Below, one piece after another: positions 47,334-56,500 of a DNA stretch of 64,000 nt. The notes under the pieces were generated by a model. It was given only the letters and a program-made list of their open reading frames with translations. It was not told where the DNA came from and did no database searches. Source of the DNA: Verrucomicrobiales bacterium (GTDB lineage Bacteria; Verrucomicrobiota; Verrucomicrobiia; Limisphaerales; UBA1100). Numbering within the stretch: position 1 is the first letter of the stretch; every line of letters begins with the position of its first letter. The stretch spans positions 62,001 through 126,000 of the forward strand of contig SYLI01000032.1 of assembly GCA_005809105.1 (NCBI GenBank), given 5' to 3'. The position numbers and the translations under genes were made by a program.

Positions 47334-48947
47334 TCAAGAGATACTTGCGGCTTGCGCTTCGCGCCGCAGGAGATTCCGGCGCTGGGCCCACGCCGGGTCG
47401 GCCTCCGGATGATCCAGGTTGAAATGCAGCCCGCGGCTTTCGGGCCGCAGCAGCGCGCCGTTGATGATGAGCTCGGCCACGGTGGCAATGTTGCGCAACT
47501 CCAGAAGGTCGCTCGTCACCTTGAAGTCCCAGTAATACTGCGCAATCTCCTCGCGAAGACTCTCGATGCGGCTGCGCGCCCTCAGCAGGCGCTTCTGGGT
47601 GCGCACGATGCCCACGTAATCCCACATGCAGCGGCGGATCTCATCCCAGTTGTGCGAAACCACCACCATCTCGTCCGGGTCGGTGGCGTGGCCCGAGTGC
47701 CACTGCGGAATCTCCACCTCCTCCGGCGGCGCCGGCGGTGCCGACTGGGCCGCAAGATGCGCCGTCACCAGCGCCTCGATGAGGGAATTGCTGGCCAGCC
47801 GGTTGGCCCCGTGCAGGCCCGTGCAGGCTACCTCGCCCAGCGCCAAAAGCCCGGGCAGTTCGGTGCGGCCGTCAAGTCCCGCCACCACGCCGCCGCACTG
47901 ATAATGCGCCGCGGGCACCACGGGAATCGCCTGCTTGGTGATGTCGATGCCAAAGCGCAGGCAGGTGTCGTAGATGTTGGGAAACCGGCTGATGATGAAG
48001 GGCGCGGGCTTGTGCGTGATGTCCAGCAGCACGTGGTCGGCACCGCTGCGCTTCATCTCGCGGTCAATGGCGCGCGCCACGAGGTCGCGCGGTGCCAGCG
48101 ACTGCATGGGGTGCGCCCCGTTCATAAACTCGCGCCCGTCCACCGTCCGCAGCACGCCGCCTTCGCCGCGCACGGCCTCGCTCACGAGAAACGACTTGGC
48201 CAGCGGATGATAAAGGCAGGTGGGATGAAACTGGACAAACTCCATGTTGGTCACCGGCACGCCGGCGCGATAGGCCATGGCCACTCCGTCGCCCGTGGCC
48301 ACGTCGGGATTGGTGGTGTAGAGGTACACCTTGCCGCAGCCGCCGGTGGCCAGCGCCGTCAACGGCGCCACGAACGTCTCCACGCCTCCCGTGCGGCTGT
48401 CAAAGACATAGGCGCCCAGGCACCGGTCGGCGCCCTCGCGGCGCAGCTTGCGCGCGGTGATGAGATCCACGGCGAAGTGATCTTCAAACACCTCGATGTT
48501 GGGCTGCCGATCCACGGCCGCAAGCAGCGCGCGTTCCACCTCGCGGCCCGTGGCGTCCTTCGCGTGATACACGCGGCGCGCCGAATGGCCCCCCTCACGG
48601 CCCAGCGCGTAGCTGCGTTCGCCATCGGGCGAGACGCTATCCTCGCGCGAAAACTCCATGCCCAGCGCGATGAGTTCGGCGATGCGCGCGGGCGCCTGCT
48701 CCACCACCGCCCTCACAGCAGCCTCATCGCAAAGCCCCGCGCCGGCGCGCAGGGTGTCCTCCACATGCAGCGCGAAGGAATCGGGGGGCTGGCTCACGGC
48801 CGCGATGCCGCCCTGCGCGTAGTTGGTGTTGCTCTCGGTGCGATTCTTCTTGGTCACCAGCGCCACACGTCCGCGGGCCGCCACCTTGAGCGCAAAGGAG
48901 AGCCCGGCGATGCCGCTGCCGATCACAATGTAGTCAAAGCGCCTCAC
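47334..48947 (-). CDS. nadB: L-aspartate oxidase
   Basis: 537 aa; [114 protein letters not shown]. Confidence 0.95.
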   Translation of the reverse strand: MRRFDYIVIGSGIAGLSFALKVAARGRVALVTKKNRTESNTNYAQGGIAAVSQPPDSFALHVEDTLRAGAGLCDEAAVRAVVEQAPARIAELIALGMEFSREDSVSPDGERSYALGREGGHSARRVYHAKDATGREVERALLAAVDRQPNIEVFEDHFAVDLITARKLRREGADRCLGAYVFDSRTGGVETFVAPLTALATGGCGKVYLYTTNPDVATGDGVAMAYRAGVPVTNMEFVQFHPTCLYHPLAKSFLVSEAVRGEGGVLRTVDGREFMNGAHPMQSLAPRDLVARAIDREMKRSGADHVLLDITHKPAPFIISRFPNIYDTCLRFGIDITKQAIPVVPAAHYQCGGVVAGLDGRTELPGLLALGEVACTGLHGANRLASNSLIEALVTAHLAAQSAPPAPPEEVEIPQWHSGHATDPDEMVVVSHNWDEIRRCMWDYVGIVRTQKRLLRARSRIESLREEIAQYYWDFKVTSDLLELRNIATVAELIINGALLRPESRGLHFNLDHPEADPAWAQRRNLLRREAQAASIS

Positions 48948-49804
48948 AAGCCCACGTTGTCAATGAGTCGCGTCCTCCCCACCCGCGCCGCCACCGCGGC
49001 GCGTGCGCCGCGCACCAGGCGCCGCACCGGCTTGAGAGTCTGCGGGTCAAAAAATTCCAGATACTCCACCTGCGCCCGCGCGTCCTGCCCCATCTGGGCC
49101 ACGAGCCGCCGCTTGAGCCTGCTCAATCCTCCGCCCGAGACCCCCGCGGCACTGCGCGCGGCCTTTCGCGCTGCCTGCAATGCACGCACAAGCGCCGATG
49201 CCCGCGACCGCTCGGCAGCCGAGAGGTGCGCATTGCGCGAGCTCATCGCCAGTCCGCTCGGTTCGCGCACGGTGGGCGCCACCACCAGTCGCACGGGAAA
49301 ATGAAGGTCGCGCACCATGCGGCGCACCACGGCGGCCTGCTGGTAATCCTTCTCGCCAAACACGGCCACGTCGGGCAGCACGAGATTCAAGAGCTGCGCC
49401 ACCACGGTCGTCACGCCACGGAAATGCCCCGGCCGCGCCGCGCCTTCCATGCCCGCCGCCAGCGCGGTTTCCTCCACCCACGTGCTGGCGTCGGCCTTGC
49501 GCATGGCACCCGTGCCGGGCATGAAAAGCACATCCACCCCTGCCCCTTGGCAAACCGCCCGGTCGCTCTTGGTCGGCCTTGGATAGCAGGCCAGGTCGTG
49601 CGCGTTGTTAAACTGCAGGGGATTGACAAAGATGCTGGCCACCACCACCCCGCCCTGCCCTGCCAGATGCCGGGCTCTGCGCAGCAGGCTCTCATGCCCT
49701 GCGTGTAGCGCGCCCATGGTGGGAACCAGAACCACGCGCCGTCCGCCCCGGCGCCACAGCAGCGCCTGCCCTTGCATCGCGGAGGGGGAGGTGACAACAC
49801 GCAC
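48944..49804 (-). CDS. panC: Pantothenate synthetase (pantoate--beta-alanine ligase)
   Basis: [106 protein letters not shown] start at 49804 proposed; 4-bp overlap with nadB. Confidence 0.93.
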   Translation of the reverse strand: MRVVTSPSAMQGQALLWRRGGRRVVLVPTMGALHAGHESLLRRARHLAGQGGVVVASIFVNPLQFNNAHDLACYPRPTKSDRAVCQGAGVDVLFMPGTGAMRKADASTWVEETALAAGMEGAARPGHFRGVTTVVAQLLNLVLPDVAVFGEKDYQQAAVVRRMVRDLHFPVRLVVAPTVREPSGLAMSSRNAHLSAAERSRASALVRALQAARKAARSAAGVSGGGLSRLKRRLVAQMGQDARAQVEYLEFFDPQTLKPVRRLVRGARAAVAARVGRTRLIDNVGL

Positions 49805-49877
49805 AGGCTCTTCTTGCGAAAAACAAGGGCGCGCGCCCTTCTTCGCGGGAGCGTCGCGCAGGGCAATCGCCCGATCT

Positions 49878-50210
49878 CTAGCGTTGGAACCGGATGGCCT
49901 GGGGCATCTCGTGGGCGCAGGGCTGATTGGTGGGGGCATCCGCCGCATTCGCATTGGAACCCACGATTGCCCGCGAAACCAGATACGCCTCCACCTCGTC
50001 GCCGCTGACATCGGCCAGCATGTGTCCGTTCACCTCCACGCAGGGCTGCAGCATCTGGCCACTGCGCTCAATCATCTCCCGGCGATGTTCGGGATTGTTC
50101 ACCACATCCTTCTCATCCCACCGCAGTTGGTACTTGCGCAGGACGGCGCGCACGCCCTCGCTCCAGCCGCAAGTGGGTTTTAGATAACAGGTAATGGTTG
50201 GCACTGACAT
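49878..50210 (-). CDS. Glutaredoxin-like protein (CGWS motif)
   Basis: MSVPTITCYLKPTCGWSEGVRAVLRKYQLRWDEKDVVNNPEHRREMIERSGQMLQPCVEVNGHMLADVSGDEVEAYL: thioredoxin fold, cis-Pro region and GD motif. Confidence 0.82.
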   Translation of the reverse strand: MSVPTITCYLKPTCGWSEGVRAVLRKYQLRWDEKDVVNNPEHRREMIERSGQMLQPCVEVNGHMLADVSGDEVEAYLVSRAIVGSNANAADAPTNQPCAHEMPQAIRFQR

Positions 50211-50371
50211 AGACGCCAAGAAGAATGCCATGGCACCTGCGGTGCGGCAATCTCCTAATTGCCCTTGCGGCCCCTTGCAGGGGGCGGCTGCGCCGCGGCA
50301 ATGATGGGCTTCGCCTTATTGCTCACCGCAGGTGCCCTCCGCAGGCGCCCCTATCGCCGCCCCGCAGGGGC

Positions 50372-50579
50372 ACCCGGGTCTGGGTATGCTTCACCCGGGT
50401 CGGGGTATGCTTCACCCCTGCGTGGGTAAGGGGGTTCCACCCGGCAAACGACGACATGATTGCCCCGGCGCAGCCGGACCCGGGTTGGGGTATGCTTCAC
50501 CCCGGCGTGGGTAAGGGGGTTCCACCCGGCAATCGACCCATGATTGCCCCGGCGCAGCCGGACCCGGGTCGGGGCGCCT
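50372..50579. repeat. Tandem repeat with 84-85 bp period, about two full copies plus partial ends
   Basis: ACCCGGGTyGGGGTATGCTTCACCCCkGCGTGGGTAAGGGGGTTCCACCCGGCAA...CATGATTGCCCCGGCGCAGCCGG; acccgggt anchors at 50393, 50478 and 50562, plus a partial copy beginning at 50372. Confidence 0.92.
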
Positions 50580-50753
50580 GCGGCGGGCAATAGCCATGAT
50601 TGCCCCCCCGCAGGTGGTTGCCCCCCCGCAGGGGGCGCCTGCGGCAATAGGGGGTGCACACCGGAATTAAATCAATTAATTCCCCGGCGAAGCCGGTATT
50701 GCCGTGCGCAGCACCCCTGCAGGGGGTTGCCGGGCGCAACGCATTTGGCCACC

Positions 50754-52001
50754 ATGCGGCGCATGTCGCTCAAGGTTCTCATTGCTCCTGACAAGTTTAA
50801 GGGCACCCTGCGCGCGGACGAAGCCGCCGCGGCCATCGCACGCGGCTGGGCCAGGGCGCGGCCCCACGACCGGCTTCAAACTCTGCCCATCAGTGACGGC
50901 GGGGAAGGTTTTGGCGAACTCTTGGCGCGCGCGCTGGGGGCAAAGCCCCAGCAGGTGGGCACGGTGGATGCCGCAGGTCGCCCCTTGAAGGCGACCTGGT
51001 GGTGGGTGGCCGCCCGACGCATCGCCATCATCGAGTCGGCCCGTGTCGTGGGACTCTCGCTTCTTCCACGCGGGAAGTTTCACCCCCACGATCTGGACAC
51101 ACGCGGGCTGGCGGCCATGCTCAAGGCCGCGGCGAAGAAGGGGGCGCGCGAGTGCCTCGTGGGCATTGGCGGCAGCGCCACCAACGACGGGGGATTTGGA
51201 CTGGCGCGCGCCTTGGGCTGGCAATTCAGGGACGCCGCGGGCCATCCCATCGAGGCTTGGACGGGTCTTCACCGGCTCGCGCACGTGAAGCGACCGGCCA
51301 AGCAACGGCGGCCCCGGTTGATTGTCGCGGTGGACGTGCAGAACGTGCTGCTGGGACGGGGCGGGTGCAGCCGCGTGTACGGCCCGCAAAAGGGACTGCG
51401 CGCGCAGGACATGGCCCACGCCGAGGCGTGCCTGCGCGCCCTGGCCCGGGTGTTAAATACAGGGCGCGGCAAGGGTGCCGCGGGGGAGGCGGGCGCGGGC
51501 GCGGCCGGAGGGCTGGGCTTTGGCCTGCGCGTGTTTTGCGGAGGAACCCTGCGGCCGGGCTTTGCGCTGTTTGCACGGGCGATCAGGCTGCACAGGGCCG
51601 TGCGCCACTGCGAAGTGGTGGTGACCGGCGAGGGTGCGATGGACGCTCAGACGGTGATGGGAAAGGGCGTGGGAGAGCTGGCCAAGCTGGCGGCGGCATC
51701 GTCCCGGCGATGTCTTGCGCTGGCGGGAAGAATCGAGGACGCACCACGATTGGGGCGCTACTTTGCCCGGCGCCGCGCGTTGACAGAGCTGGGGCCGGCG
51801 TCGCAGGCCGAGGCGCATGCGGGTGAATGGCTGGAAGCTCTTGCGCGGTCGCTGGCTTGCGAGCTCGAGCGGGAGGACGGCTGCAAGTCCGTTACTTCCA
51901 CTCCAGCGACATCAACACCTCGGGCCGCAACACCGCGTCGCCAAAAACGGCGCTGCGAATCCGCACGCCCTCGGGCTTCCACTCCAGCAACTGGAAGTTG
52001 A
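50754..52001 (+). CDS. Glycerate kinase
   Basis: MRRMSLKVLIAPDKFKGTLRADEAAAAIARGWARARPHDRLQTLPISDGGEGFGELLARALG, VGIGGSATNDGGFGLARALGWQF, GAAGGLGFGLRVFCGGTLRPGF, VVTGEGAMDAQTVMGKGVGELAKLA. Confidence 0.93.
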   Translation: MRRMSLKVLIAPDKFKGTLRADEAAAAIARGWARARPHDRLQTLPISDGGEGFGELLARALGAKPQQVGTVDAAGRPLKATWWWVAARRIAIIESARVVGLSLLPRGKFHPHDLDTRGLAAMLKAAAKKGARECLVGIGGSATNDGGFGLARALGWQFRDAAGHPIEAWTGLHRLAHVKRPAKQRRPRLIVAVDVQNVLLGRGGCSRVYGPQKGLRAQDMAHAEACLRALARVLNTGRGKGAAGEAGAGAAGGLGFGLRVFCGGTLRPGFALFARAIRLHRAVRHCEVVVTGEGAMDAQTVMGKGVGELAKLAAASSRRCLALAGRIEDAPRLGRYFARRRALTELGPASQAEAHAGEWLEALARSLACELEREDGCKSVTSTPATSTPRAATPRRQKRRCESARPRASTPATGS

Positions 52002-53466
52002 GGGCACCCTGTTGCAGCAGCGTGGCGCGAACCTGACCGGGTGGCACCGCGGCGGCGGGCGCAGGAGTCGGCGTGGTGGCGGGAGTGGGCGTGGCAAACT
52101 TGACCAGCGCGATGCGGTCCAGGGGGATCTCGATGGGCTTGTCGGAGAGCTCTGTCTTGAGCGCCAGGCGGCCGGTCTGGATGCCGGCAATCTGGCCCGA
52201 GACACTGTCGTCATTGGCCAGCCGGACGAAGTCCTGACGACCGTCGCCACCGGCCGCGACCTCGGCGTCGCTGGGAAGGTTTCCGTTCCACTCGGAGAGG
52301 CGCAGGTTGGACACGCGCATGGTGTTGGCCGTTTGCGGATTAAACTGCAGGTAGCGGCCCTTGCCGGCAAACTCGCCGTTGTCGCGCCACTTTTGCACCA
52401 GCCGGTCATTCATCAGCAGGGTGATGGTCTTGAGCTTGCGGTCGATGCGGATGGAGAAGTGCGCCTGGGCGCGTTCCAGCGCGGGCAGCTGCACGACGCC
52501 CAGGCTGCTGGACTGCGTGTTCACGCCATCGTGCTGGAAGCGGTAGAGGTAGGCGTGATTGTGATTGATGCGAAGGCTGTACGCGTTCATGAGGCCCGAC
52601 GCGGCAAGCCGGTCGCCGCACAGCACGATGTCGAGGCCCGCCATCGCCTCCCATTCGAGCGTGAACTCGAGATTGGCGCGCTCGGGCCAGTCGAGCTCGC
52701 GGCCGATGATGCTGTTGACACCCTTGCATAAAAACGCGCCGTCGCGGAAATCCCAGTGCAGCGACACGAGCGTGATGGGAAGCTTCATCTCCTTGCCCTC
52801 GCGCTTGAAGGTGATGGCCACCTTCTCACCGGGCTCGAAGCTCTTGACGAAGGCGATGAGTTCGGCGCGCACCTTGAAGGGCTTGTCGTTGACGTGCGTC
52901 ACCACATCGCCCGGTGCGAGCCCCGCCAGAATGGCCGGGCCGTTCTCCACCAGCGAATCCACCACCACCCCGCCCACCGCGTCGCCTTCCTCGCCCAATT
53001 GCACGCCCATGAGCGCGGCACCCCAGCCCTTGAGGGAGGTGGGCCCCTCGAAGACCACCTTGGCCATGCCTCCGGGGATGAGATGGGCGATGGCGGCGCG
53101 GGGGATGCGCAGGTTGCCCGCGTACCAGGTTTGGAGCACCAGATGCGTGGGATCCAGACCGATGACTTCGCCCGGCAACGTGTCGCCGCCGTGCAGGCGC
53201 ACGCGGGTGTCGTGGCGACGCAAGGCGGGCCCCTCGGGCGCCAGCAGCGAGACGCGCTGGACACTGGCCGCCTCCACGCGCAGTTCGGGAGCCACGGCCG
53301 GGTGCTTCCAAAGCAAGCCGGTGGCGTTGTCAAAGCCGGCCATGTGGCCGGTGATGCGGTCGCCGTTGCGCAGGTGCAGGGTGCCCGCGCGGGGTGCCGC
53401 CAGGGTGGTGAGGGTGATCAGGAGGCTCCACACCCACACCAGCCGGGGCACTGAGCGCCATTCCAT
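51892..53466 (-). CDS. Secreted PDZ domain-containing protein
   Basis: MEWRSVPRLVWVWSLLITLTTLAAPRAG signal; PDZ-like GVVVDSLVENGPAILAGLAPGDVVTHVNDKPFKVRAELIAFVKSFEPGEKVAITFKREGKEMKLPITL. Confidence 0.85.
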   Translation of the reverse strand: MEWRSVPRLVWVWSLLITLTTLAAPRAGTLHLRNGDRITGHMAGFDNATGLLWKHPAVAPELRVEAASVQRVSLLAPEGPALRRHDTRVRLHGGDTLPGEVIGLDPTHLVLQTWYAGNLRIPRAAIAHLIPGGMAKVVFEGPTSLKGWGAALMGVQLGEEGDAVGGVVVDSLVENGPAILAGLAPGDVVTHVNDKPFKVRAELIAFVKSFEPGEKVAITFKREGKEMKLPITLVSLHWDFRDGAFLCKGVNSIIGRELDWPERANLEFTLEWEAMAGLDIVLCGDRLAASGLMNAYSLRINHNHAYLYRFQHDGVNTQSSSLGVVQLPALERAQAHFSIRIDRKLKTITLLMNDRLVQKWRDNGEFAGKGRYLQFNPQTANTMRVSNLRLSEWNGNLPSDAEVAAGGDGRQDFVRLANDDSVSGQIAGIQTGRLALKTELSDKPIEIPLDRIALVKFATPTPATTPTPAPAAAVPPGQVRATLLQQGALNFQLLEWKPEGVRIRSAVFGDAVLRPEVLMSLEWK

Positions 53467-53520
53467 ACTTGGGCAGTGTAATGAAGGCGGCGCGTTTGGC
53501 AATCGCCGCCACGCGCAAAC

Positions 53521-56500
53521 TTATTGGCCGGGGACCTGGTTGATCGTGAGAGAGAGCTGGCCCTTGAAATTGGCACCGTCGGCCGAGTCGAGGTTGTACT
53601 GCACCGAGAGGACATGCACCTTCTGCACGCCCTCCAGCCGCAGCAGCACCGTGCGGCCGTCGGCGGAAAGCTCCGCGCGGCGCACCTCCACTGGGTCACG
53701 CCCGGCCTGCGCGGGGTTCTTCACCGACCAGTCCTTGGAACCGTAGGTGCTGCTCCAGCGGTAATTCCATTGCTCGAGCGCCCAGTTCCCGGCGTCCACA
53801 GCCGCCTTCTTATCCAGCGGCGTGTTAAACGTGATGCGGATGCCATCGGCCGACACGCGCGTCGCCACCGGCAGATGCAAGGGTTCGCCCGTGTGGCGCA
53901 CGCGCTGCAGACATCCATCGCGCACCGCCGCCGTCTGCCAGCCGCGCAGCCCGCTCACATAGAAATGTCCATCCCTGGGGCTGAATCGGCCGCGCATGGC
54001 GCCTGAGAGGAATTTTCCCGGCAAGGGCACCACGGCGCCATTGGCCCCATCACGGAGCACCATCATCCAGGTGCAGCGCCCGTAGGAGAGGTGCAGCATC
54101 TGGCCGCCCAACGCGCCCCATTTTCCATCCGGAACCCATGCCTGACCGCCTGCGGAATTGTCGAGAGCGCGGGGAATCCAGCACAGCGGCGCATCAAACG
54201 TCTGCGGGGCCTCGGCGCGCTTGTGCATCGGCATGAAACCGTAGAAGCCGCCGGGACGAAGCACGTCGAGCCGCGTCTCCGGCACCCAGTCCCCCTGCTG
54301 ATCGGCCGCCGTGACGGTGCCATCGGGGCCCACACCCATCCCGTTGGGATTGCGAAAGCCTGTGGATAGAACCTCCAGCTTGGAGCCGTCCTTGTCCACG
54401 CGCAGCGCCACGCCGCCATGCGGGGTGTCCTCGGCGCAGCGCATGAAATAAAACCGGCCCTGCGCGTCGGTCTCCAGCGAGGTGGCGTAAGAATGGCCGC
54501 CGCCGCCAATCATGAGATCGTTATTAAACACCTCGTAGTGGTCGGCCTCGCCGTCGGCGTTGGAATCCACAAGCCGGGTGATCTGGTCGCGGCCGAGCAC
54601 GTGCACCCGGTCGTTGACGACACGCAGGCCCAGCGGCTGGTAGAGGCCCGTGGCATAGCGCTGCCAGCGCACGCCCTCGAGCGTTTCGTCGAGCCCGCTC
54701 ACGCGCCACACGTCGCCGTGCACGGTGCACACGGCCGCGTCGCCGTTGGAAAAGAAATCGTGACCGGCAGTGAACATCAGCGCGTGGAAAGGGTTCTCGT
54801 GCGGCACGGTGATGGTGTCGATGGCGAAGGCCGTGCGGCGCCGGTCGACGATGCCGCGGGTTTGCAGCGGCGCCCCCCACCGCGCCGGGCCCGCGGCCGT
54901 CCACTTGCGAAGGTCGGCCGGGGCGGATTGATCCCGGGCCAGCGCGAGGAACCCGGGCAGCTCATTCGCCGCGCCGCGCCAGAAGAACGCCTTGGCGCGA
55001 AGGGGCAGCCTTCCCACGGCAAATTCCAGCCGCACGCGCCCGGGTTCTTCAACGCGCAGCGCGCCGCCCCCCGCGATGGCCACCGCCGACACCTGCGTTC
55101 CCAAAGCGACCAGTGCCACGCTCAGCTCACCGTGTTTCTCAATCCGCGCCTTCGCCATGTCGCACAGATGCACCGTCAGCGGGCGGTTGCGTGGGCCCGC
55201 CTCCCATTCGCGGGTGATGGCCACCACGCCCTCGCGCCGGTGCGCCCACGGGGAATCGAGGATTTCCACACCGTCCACCGAGGCGGCCAGCACGAGGCGG
55301 TTGCCATGCAGGTGGAGCGCACGGTGGCGCGCCCAGTCCTTGGGCAGAGGCCCAAACCTGGGCTGGCGAAGATCGTCAAACCGCCCCCGGCCGTCGGCCC
55401 AGCCGGGACTTTTCTCGGTGGAAAAGACGATGTCGCCGACGGGCTTGAGCGGATGGATGAGCCCATAGCGCGAGGCGTCGGGCTGTAAAAAGCCGCCGGT
55501 CCAGCCCGCGCTGTAGCGCAAGAGATCGGTGTCAAAACAAACCGTGGCTTCGCCTTGATCACCCACGCGCAGGGCGATGCCCTTGGCCGTGCCGCCGTGC
55601 GGTGTGGCGATGTGGCCGCTCATGAAGGGCCCCATTTGTGTGCGGGCCCAGCGAGCATCCACCCAGTCTTTCTCCGTTTGCCGGGTGGGATCATCGGCAG
55701 CACCCACGCCCTGAACCGGCGCGCCGGAGGGGGGGGCATCGGACGAGAGCAGGGCGAAGCGTTGGTGGGGCGAGCGGTCGGCAAATCGTTTGCCCTGCTC
55801 CAGCGCATCGAAAGACCATGCGCCGAGAATCTGCGCGGGCGTCGTGGCGGTGGCAGGCCGGGTAAAGGTCACTTCGTCAATCCATCCCTCACAGCCGATG
55901 CCTCCCTCGGCCAGCCGGCCAATGGCCAATGAACCGTCCGCCGCAGTGGACGCCGGCGCGGGAGGCAGAGCCTCGTCCAGCACCCGCTTGCCATCCACGA
56001 AAAGGCGCAGGCGCGCGTCGTCCAGCTCCATCGCAAGCTCATGCCATTGCCCATCGCAGATGTCCACGGCACTGCGATATTCGCCGCCACGTCCGGGAAG
56101 GAAAACACTGAGGACGCCGCTGCCGGCGTAGGTGTACAACTCCCAATGGCGGGGCGCGCGCTTGGGCTCCGAGGCGAGAAGGATGTTAAATTGAGCCTTG
56201 CCAAAGAGGCGAGCGGTGAGGGTGAGGGCGCGCGGGCCCTTGCGGAAGTCCTCGTGGCCTTCGACCAGCGCGCCCGCGACACGCGCATCAAGCGCCCTGC
56301 CTGATTTTCCCTCCACCAACGCCGCCCCCACGGGTGGCGGGTTGGCCGCGCGCGGCGTGGAGCCCACGGCCGTGGCATTGGACGCGGGCTGCGCTTCCGC
56401 CCGGGGCACGGGGCGCTGCTCGCGGCCCGCGGCCCATGCGGCTCCCCGCCGCACCAACTCAGCCGGGCCGGCCATCTGCAGCGACACGGCCCCGTGGCCC

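Noticed and set aside
47352-49304. 650-aa plus-strand ORF
   Set aside because: Antisense to nadB/panC, both clearly recognisable.
50225-50593. 122-aa ORF across the 84-bp repeats
   Set aside because: Simple translation of the intergenic tandem repeat; no start context or motif support.
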